A program made the translations under genes and the position numbers. The notes beneath the pieces were generated by a model. The model was not told the DNA's origin and did no database searches. It saw only the letters and a program-made list of their open reading frames with translations. A DNA stretch of 10,080 nt, taken from contig JASLDZ010000011.1 of the NCBI GenBank assembly GCA_030151985.1, positions 1 through 10,080 of the forward strand, given 5' to 3'. Source of the DNA: Caulobacteraceae bacterium (GTDB taxonomy: Bacteria; Pseudomonadota; Alphaproteobacteria; Caulobacterales; Caulobacteraceae). Positions 6,308 through 10,080 of the stretch are shown here, piece by piece. Each line of letters starts with the position of its first letter. The stretch's first letter is position 1.

Positions 6308-8152
6308 TTACGGGTTGGTCGCCGTCTGCGGCGTTCCGGCGGCCGGAAGGTCGCTGAGACCGAGGAGCTGCCGGACCCGCGGAGTCCCGTTCCCCACGAT
6401 GTAGGAGTAGACCGGCGAGGCTGACTTGTCGGTGTATTTGCCGTCGAAGCTCGGGATGTTCCGGTTGTAGACCACCTTACCTCCCGCGTTCTGAGCCGCG
6501 GCTTGCGCGTAGAGGTAGGGGTTGATGTTGCCCTGGGGCCCGTTCTTCTGGACGTAGAGCGCCAACGCTCCCACAAATTCCGGTGATGAGACCGAGGTGC
6601 CGATCACGCCGCCGAGGGCGCCGCCGACGTAGACCAGGACGGCGCTTCGGTTGGGTCCGCAGGGCTGGAATGAGATGCCTCCGGGGCAGCCGCCGACGTG
6701 CATGCCGACGTCAGGCAGGGTGCGCACGCTCGTCGTACCGGTCGCCACCAGCGCCTGGTAGGAGGGCCTCGTGAAGAGCTGCGAGAGGCCGCCGCCGGCG
6801 CCCCAGTAGCCCCCGGTCGCGGGCTTGCCGGTACCGTAAGGGTCGTGAGGGATTTCCGGGTCGCCGAGGCCGTTCTCGCCGGCGTAGGTCGACGACAGGT
6901 CCGCTCCCTTGGTGGTCAGGAGGTTGCCGCCGCCGACCGCGGTGACGTGGGGGCTTGAGGCGGGATAGCCGACGCCGGGAGTGAAGCGCGCCACCAGCGG
7001 GCTCGAGGGATCGAAGTAGCTGACGTCGGGGCACGCCATGCCGCCCTCGTCGTTGGAGCTCGCCACGAAGGTGATGCCCTCGGCGTTCCCCTGCTTGAAG
7101 ATCTCCTCGTAGAGCGCCAGCGTGTCGGGGCCGCCGCCGTACGCCGGAAGAAACTGCGCCTCGCAGCCCGAGAAGGACGAGTTAACCAGCGAATAGTAGG
7201 TCGAGTTGTCGTCCTTCTTGCGCTCGACGATGTAGAAGTACCCGCCGATGATGTTGAAGTCGGACAGGTTGGGGATATCGACCAGGGTGACGTGCGCGCC
7301 GGGGGCGCCGCCCAGGACCTGCTGAACATCGAGCGAAGCTTCGGTGGACCCGTTGGGGTTGAAGGGCTGGGCCCCCAGTGGCGCCACGTGTTCGATCGTT
7401 GGGTTGGGCGTCCCCGAGACGGCGCTGAACTTCTCATGGTCGAACATCTTGGCGATGTCGCTGTCGAGCGCATCGTATTCCATGAGGACGGCGACGTTGA
7501 CGCCGGTCCCGTCCAGGCGCTGGCCGTTCACCGTGGCGTTGTAGGCCGGGTAGTCGTAGGCCTGCTTCAGATCGGTGAACCAGTACGGTCCGTTGGGCGC
7601 GTAGCGGTTGTTGACGTCGATCGTGGCGGTCTTGCGCGACTGGGGATGCATCTTGGGCAAGCCGGTGAAGGCGGGCGTGACCGAACCGGGCGCCACTCCC
7701 GAAGGCAGCACCGGCTTGGTCGTCGAGATGACGACGGACTGTCCGGTGGACAGCCCGACGTTCAGGAGGTTGACCGAAAGCGCCTTGGCGACGGTCGCGG
7801 CGGGGCCGCTGACCTGGATCAGCCGGCCGGTCACGCCGGTCACCGTCAGCCCCTGCGCGCCGAGCGAGCTCACTGCCTGGGCGATCGTGTCGCTGGTGGG
7901 ACCGAACTGCGTGTCGAACTGGCCGGGCGTCAGGAAGTGGTGATAGCTCGTAGACTTAGGGTCCTGCTGGGCGGCGAGAAGCGCGTCCAGGCCGGCCGCG
8001 TCCCTCAAGGGAAGCGCGACGGTGAACTGCACGACGTCGCCGGCCGCGACGGGCGTGCTCGTGACGGTGGGAGGAAGCGTTGTTCCCGCCCTCGCCTGCG
8101 ACCCGAGCGCACCGAGCGCCAACACCGTCAAACCCGCTGCGATGGCGCGCAT
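6308..8152 (-). CDS. Secreted S53 family (sedolisin/kumamolisin-like) serine-carboxyl peptidase
   Basis: 614 residues from the ATG at 8150-8152; GGGGG lies 7 bases upstream of it, whereas the ATG at 8156-8158 is too close to that site. Signal peptide: residues 1-22 (SQARA). Residues about 28-165 resemble the pro-kumamolisin activation domain (YHHFLTPGQFDTQFGPT). The S53 catalytic set is visible: Glu271 and Asp275 in STEASLDVQQ, Asp368 in FVASSNDEGG and nucleophile Ser520 in GTSVSSP. Such enzymes are autoprocessed extracellular endopeptidases, often active at acid pH. The C-terminal calcium-site region is less canonical (residues about 560-600, ending VGNGTP). The protease has no PEP-CTERM tail of its own, but it is the first gene of an operon with one. 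It may mature or degrade surface proteins; the target is unknown. Confidence 0.88.
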   Translation of the reverse strand: MRAIAAGLTVLALGALGSQARAGTTLPPTVTSTPVAAGDVVQFTVALPLRDAAGLDALLAAQQDPKSTSYHHFLTPGQFDTQFGPTSDTIAQAVSSLGAQGLTVTGVTGRLIQVSGPAATVAKALSVNLLNVGLSTGQSVVISTTKPVLPSGVAPGSVTPAFTGLPKMHPQSRKTATIDVNNRYAPNGPYWFTDLKQAYDYPAYNATVNGQRLDGTGVNVAVLMEYDALDSDIAKMFDHEKFSAVSGTPNPTIEHVAPLGAQPFNPNGSTEASLDVQQVLGGAPGAHVTLVDIPNLSDFNIIGGYFYIVERKKDDNSTYYSLVNSSFSGCEAQFLPAYGGGPDTLALYEEIFKQGNAEGITFVASSNDEGGMACPDVSYFDPSSPLVARFTPGVGYPASSPHVTAVGGGNLLTTKGADLSSTYAGENGLGDPEIPHDPYGTGKPATGGYWGAGGGLSQLFTRPSYQALVATGTTSVRTLPDVGMHVGGCPGGISFQPCGPNRSAVLVYVGGALGGVIGTSVSSPEFVGALALYVQKNGPQGNINPYLYAQAAAQNAGGKVVYNRNIPSFDGKYTDKSASPVYSYIVGNGTPRVRQLLGLSDLPAAGTPQTATNP

Positions 8153-8184
8153 GGCCATACCCCCAATACTTAACGAGGGCCGCA

Positions 8185-8226
8185 CCCTCCGACGAAGCGA
8201 GGGGGTCGCGCAAGGCGCCTTTTTTT
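8185..8226 (+). terminator. Terminator-like hairpins plus T7 in the S53 leader region
   Basis: On the plus strand CCCTC (8185-8189)/GAGGG (8199-8203) and GCGC (8208-8211)/GCGC (8215-8218) are followed by seven T (8220-8226). It has the form of an intrinsic terminator, though the second stem is only 4 bp with a 3-base loop. No plus-strand gene lies before it. It could stop antisense transcription into the S53 gene's control region, or be chance. Confidence 0.3.
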
Positions 8227-8312
8227 CGTCTCGAATACGCAATGCGCCGCCGGCGTCGCCGTAACCCACTGTTTCAGGGCGGCTTTCAACGCCGGCGGGA
8301 TGTTCACGATCC

Positions 8313-8322
8313 CGTGATCACG
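8313..8322. promoter_or_regulatory. Palindromic operator candidate CGTGATCACG
   Basis: A perfect 10-bp palindrome with a partly overlapping TCACG-N4-CGTGA inverted repeat (from 8304). It sits midway in the divergent region and could bind a dimeric regulator. No matching regulator is in the window. Confidence 0.3.
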
Positions 8323-8342
8323 TTCGGTGATGCGGCTCGATC

Positions 8343-8500
8343 AGTCTTAAGCCTGCGCCGGCCGGTTGCCCCGCCCAGGTCCTCGCGCTCTGCGTGTCTT
8401 ATCTGCCGCGTTGTGCGAGATTCCTCGCGCGACGGACGAGCCGGCGTGACAAGCCGCGTCCCTTGGACCTTATATCGTTGAAGAGGCGTTAAGTCTTAAG
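8343..8500. repeat. Direct repeat AGTCTTAAG (two copies)
   Basis: The identical 9-mer AGTCTTAAG occurs at 8343-8351 and 8492-8500, the second copy 20 bases before the start of the PEP-CTERM gene. Neither lies in a gene. It contains the TTAAG core seen in the other intergenic regions of this locus. Confidence 0.3.
8446..8476 (+). promoter_or_regulatory. Possible sigma-70-type promoter of the second PEP-CTERM gene
   Basis: GTGACA (8446-8451) and TATATC (8471-8476) are separated by 19 bases, slightly long. Transcription would begin about 38 bases before the TTG start. Weak evidence. Confidence 0.22.
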
Positions 8501-8519
8501 GTGGGGGGAGGGCTTCGCG

Positions 8520-9296
8520 TTGCGAGGAGGTTCGGCCGGGGGGCGGATCGCGGCGGCCGCGATCCTCTCCGCCGCAGTGTTGACGCCAGACGTCGCGGGG
8601 GCGCGCCTCTCGTCCGCCGGGCCCCAGTCAAGCCCGTCCTCGGAGGCTGCGGCTCAGTCCACGCTGGCTGAGCAGGCGCTGCGGCCGTTCCTGATCACTG
8701 AGGATGTGCCGTGCCCGCCGCAGAGCCATGCTCCGGCCGGAGCGGTCAAGCGCCGCCCGCACAGGCGCGTTCGTCGCCATGTCGTGCACGCGAAGATCGT
8801 GAGACCCAAGCCCAAGCCCGTGCTCGCGAAACCTCGTCCGCGCCACCGCCCGGTTCATCATCGTCGTCGTCCCGTGGTGGCCGCCTCTGCCGCCAAGCCT
8901 GTGAGTACGCGATGCGAGGTGCTGCACTCCGACTGGCTGCGCGCGATGACGCCGATTACGCATGATCGCGTGGTGCTGCTTCCGGCGGCCTACGAAACTC
9001 CGGACAGCCTCGCTCTGCCCGTCTTCTACCCGGTGGCGGATACGCGGGTTCTGGGCGCCAGCCCCTTCGCCAATCCCACGCTGCCCTTCGGCGGCGGCCC
9101 GGGCGTCGATGTGACGCCCTCGCCGCCCGGCGGTCCGACGATTCCGCCCCCGACCACGCCGCCGCCTCCCGGAGGCCCTCCGGTCGTTCCACCCGTCTCG
9201 GCGGCCCCGGAGCCCGCGGTCTGGCTGCAGATGATGAGCGCGGTCGCTCTGATCGGCGAGGCTCTGAGACGCCGGCGGCGGCTGCGGCCTCTGTAA
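8520..9296 (+). CDS. Basic, proline-rich PEP-CTERM protein, exosortase substrate
   Basis: 258 residues from a TTG start with GGGGGAGGG about 7 bases upstream. The frame has a stop at 8490-8492 and no ATG until residue 143, so the TTG is the best start. Residues about 9-27 are a signal peptide (IAAAAILSAAVLTPDVAGA). Residues 77-118 are strongly basic, with many Arg, His, Lys and Pro (KRRPHRRVRRH, KPKPVLAKPRPRHR). Two cysteines (Cys65 and Cys132) flank that segment and could form a disulfide. Residues 197-227 are a Pro/Gly/Thr linker. The C-terminus has SAAPEPAVW (PEP 230-232, Trp235), a short hydrophobic helix and a basic tail RRRRRLRP. The sorting motif is identical in nine residues to that of the other PEP-CTERM protein. 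The cationic region suggests binding to an acidic polysaccharide or to DNA in the matrix (inference). No homologous domain was recognised. Confidence 0.8.
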   Translation: MRGGSAGGRIAAAAILSAAVLTPDVAGARLSSAGPQSSPSSEAAAQSTLAEQALRPFLITEDVPCPPQSHAPAGAVKRRPHRRVRRHVVHAKIVRPKPKPVLAKPRPRHRPVHHRRRPVVAASAAKPVSTRCEVLHSDWLRAMTPITHDRVVLLPAAYETPDSLALPVFYPVADTRVLGASPFANPTLPFGGGPGVDVTPSPPGGPTIPPPTTPPPPGGPPVVPPVSAAPEPAVWLQMMSAVALIGEALRRRRRLRPL

Positions 9297-9300
9297 AGCG

Positions 9301-9756
9301 CTAGAGCTCGCTCGCCTCGCGCTCGTAGGTCATCTCGACCTCATCCCCGATGGCGCAGAGGCGGATCTGCATGGCGGCGGCCGCCGGTACGCCGACGGTC
9401 CCAAGCGTCGCCTGTTCGCTAACCTGGTCGGCGGCGTAGAGCTGCAGTTGCGCCTGCGCACGCGCCTTCAGCGCGTCATAGCCGAGGTCGCGCGTGCGCA
9501 GGCTCAAGGACGACAGCCGGTGGCGGGCGTCGAAGCGCAGGGTGACCTCCGACCAGACCACCTCGCCCATCCTCAAGTTGCGGTAGATGAGGGTGTCGGA
9601 TCCGGAGCCGCCCGTCTCGGGCTGCGCGTCCTCGGGCAGCAAGCGCTGAGCTTGCGCAACCGATGATCCGAGGAAGGTCTGAGCTGATGCGGCCGAAGAA
9701 GCGGCGGTCAGGACTACCGAGATCAGGCCGGCGAGAAGCCGCTTCTGCGGGATCAT
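9301..9756 (-). CDS. Secreted hypothetical protein
   Basis: 151 residues from the ATG at 9754-9756; a TTG at 9784-9786 would add ten residues with two double arginines (MTRRYTRRAP) and cannot be excluded. Residues 1-25 are a signal peptide (LLAGLISVVLTAASSAASA). The mature part begins QTFLGSSVAQAQRLL and has beta-like stretches (EVVWSEVTLRFD, RLSSLSLRT), a helical middle (YDALKARAQAQLQLY) and an acidic end with one Cys. The overall look is of a small periplasmic or secreted domain, but no family was recognised. Its stop lies only 4 bases from the stop of the convergent PEP-CTERM gene, leaving no room for a terminator between them. A 10-bp palindrome GGGACGTCCC lies upstream at 9794-9803. Confidence 0.65.
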   Translation of the reverse strand: MIPQKRLLAGLISVVLTAASSAASAQTFLGSSVAQAQRLLPEDAQPETGGSGSDTLIYRNLRMGEVVWSEVTLRFDARHRLSSLSLRTRDLGYDALKARAQAQLQLYAADQVSEQATLGTVGVPAAAAMQIRLCAIGDEVEMTYEREASEL

Positions 9757-9836
9757 GGGGGCGCGCCTTGTATAACGACGCGTCAACTTTACCGGGACGT
9801 CCCTGACAAAGCCTTCAGGACTGTGGTTTCAAGTCC

Positions 9837-9861
9837 GTTCATCCTGCTGCGGGCGGTGAAC
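9837..9861 (-). terminator. Possible weak terminator behind the SPOR-like gene
   Basis: GTTCA (9837-9841) pairs with TGAAC (9857-9861), extended by two more pairs (one wobble), with an 11-base loop. It lies 6 bases past the TGA stop of the minus-strand fragment. No U tract. Confidence 0.25.
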
Positions 9862-9867
9862 GCCTCG

Positions 9868-10080
9868 TCAAGGCTTGGCGGCGACGACCCAACAGCTGGA
9901 GCCGGGCGCCCTTCGCTGTTCGCTCGCGCAGACCGCGCGCGCTCGCGCCAGCGAGGGGGCGAGCAGTCGTGCTCGAAAAACCGCCGCCCTTGTTGGCGCG
10001 AGGCTGACTTCGCCGGGCAACCCGGATGTGGCCGAGGCGCCGGCCCGGACCTGGGCAAGCGCGCGCTCGGCCGCGGCGCG
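9868..10080 (-). CDS. C-terminus of a SPOR-like-domain protein, start outside window
   Basis: A minus-strand frame enters from the right edge and runs 70 codons to a TGA at 9868-9870. It is the only frame here with protein-like composition. Near its end the pattern VFRARLLAPSLARARAVC, then about 15 residues later SSCWVV, resembles the last strand-helix-strand of SPOR-type peptidoglycan-binding domains (aromatic-R-x-R-L, Ala-rich helix with Cys, then Cys-x-V-V). In alphaproteobacteria such tails occur on D,D-carboxypeptidases and other cell-wall proteins, so a peptidoglycan enzyme is a fair guess. With only the tail visible the enzyme class cannot be proved. It is probably not part of the sorting system. 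Confidence 0.5.
   Translation of the reverse strand, partial: RAAAERALAQVRAGASATSGLPGEVSLAPTRAAVFRARLLAPSLARARAVCASEQRRAPGSSCWVVAAKP

Larger units (their letters stand above)
8153..8519. promoter_or_regulatory. Divergent regulatory region, S53 gene / second PEP-CTERM gene
   Basis: 367 bases with no supported gene. They contain a hairpin pair followed by seven T (8185-8226), a perfect palindrome CGTGATCACG (8313-8322) beside a related TCACGATC, two copies of AGTCTTAAG (8343-8351, 8492-8500), and a possible sigma-70-like promoter for the right gene (8446-8476). A search for GG-N10-GC on both strands gave no convincing sigma-54 box here, unlike the exosortase and epsD promoters. Confidence 0.55.

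Noticed and set aside
6277..6576. Upstream extension of the first PEP-CTERM frame into the S53 gene
   Set aside because: The extension is Arg/Ser/Thr-rich, lies over the end of the peptidase in another frame, and would place the signal peptide inside the protein.
7292..8173. Plus-strand frame inside the S53 peptidase gene
   Set aside because: Shadow of a gene whose four catalytic positions are intact on the minus strand.
9789..10058. Minus-strand 89-codon frame at the right edge
   Set aside because: It overlaps the frame ending at 9868, which has protein-like composition and a SPOR-like pattern. The 89-codon product is Arg/Ser/Pro-rich with no features.
1..10080. tRNA, rRNA, CRISPR array, insertion sequence or phage genes
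   Set aside because: None of the expected stems, repeat arrays, transposase motifs or terminal inverted repeats was seen by reading; a covariance-model search was not possible.

Overview
The base composition (high GC throughout), GC-rich codon use and the family content point to an alphaproteobacterium, most likely Caulobacterales (Caulobacter/Phenylobacterium-like) or Sphingomonadales. The central theme is a PEP-CTERM/exosortase surface-protein sorting locus of the alphaproteobacterial type, probably exosortase V with PEPxxW signals. The genus is an inference; no RNA gene or other phylogenetic marker is in the window.

Layout, left to right. Positions 1-2187 (minus strand) hold two tandem paralogous secreted glycoside hydrolases of the family 26 type. 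The first is cut by the window edge and the second is complete. A 332-base divergent regulatory region follows. It carries a near-consensus sigma-54 promoter at 2481-2496 and leads into the plus-strand genes for exosortase (2520-3407) and EpsI (3404-4123), which overlap by 4 bases. A second good sigma-54 promoter (4131-4147) sits in the short gap before the EpsD-family lipoprotein gene (4256-5158). A small three-helix membrane protein (5220-5471, minus), probably the XrtV sorting-system accessory protein, converges on epsD.

Next is a minus-strand pair: an S53 (sedolisin/kumamolisin) secreted peptidase (8152 down to 6308) followed 31 bases later by a PEP-CTERM protein (6276 down to 5581), ending in a perfect 12-bp hairpin. 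Divergent from it, across a 367-base region rich in small repeats, is a second PEP-CTERM protein (8520-9296) with a strongly basic segment and a proline-rich linker. Its tail has the same SAAPEPAVW motif as the first. At the right end are a small secreted protein of unknown function (9756 down to 9301) and the C-terminus of a protein with a SPOR-like domain (9868 to the edge, minus), read from a frame that enters from outside the window.

Working model (inference): exosortase, EpsI and the small accessory protein process and anchor the two PEPAVW proteins at the envelope. EpsD probably helps exopolysaccharide or secreted-protein assembly. The GH26-like enzymes and the S53 peptidase would act on matrix polysaccharide and protein. 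The two sigma-54 promoters suggest the sorting machinery is switched on by an RpoN-dependent activator not encoded here. PrsK/PrsR-RpoN control of PEP-CTERM systems is known in other proteobacteria. No mobile element, CRISPR array, tRNA or rRNA was seen.
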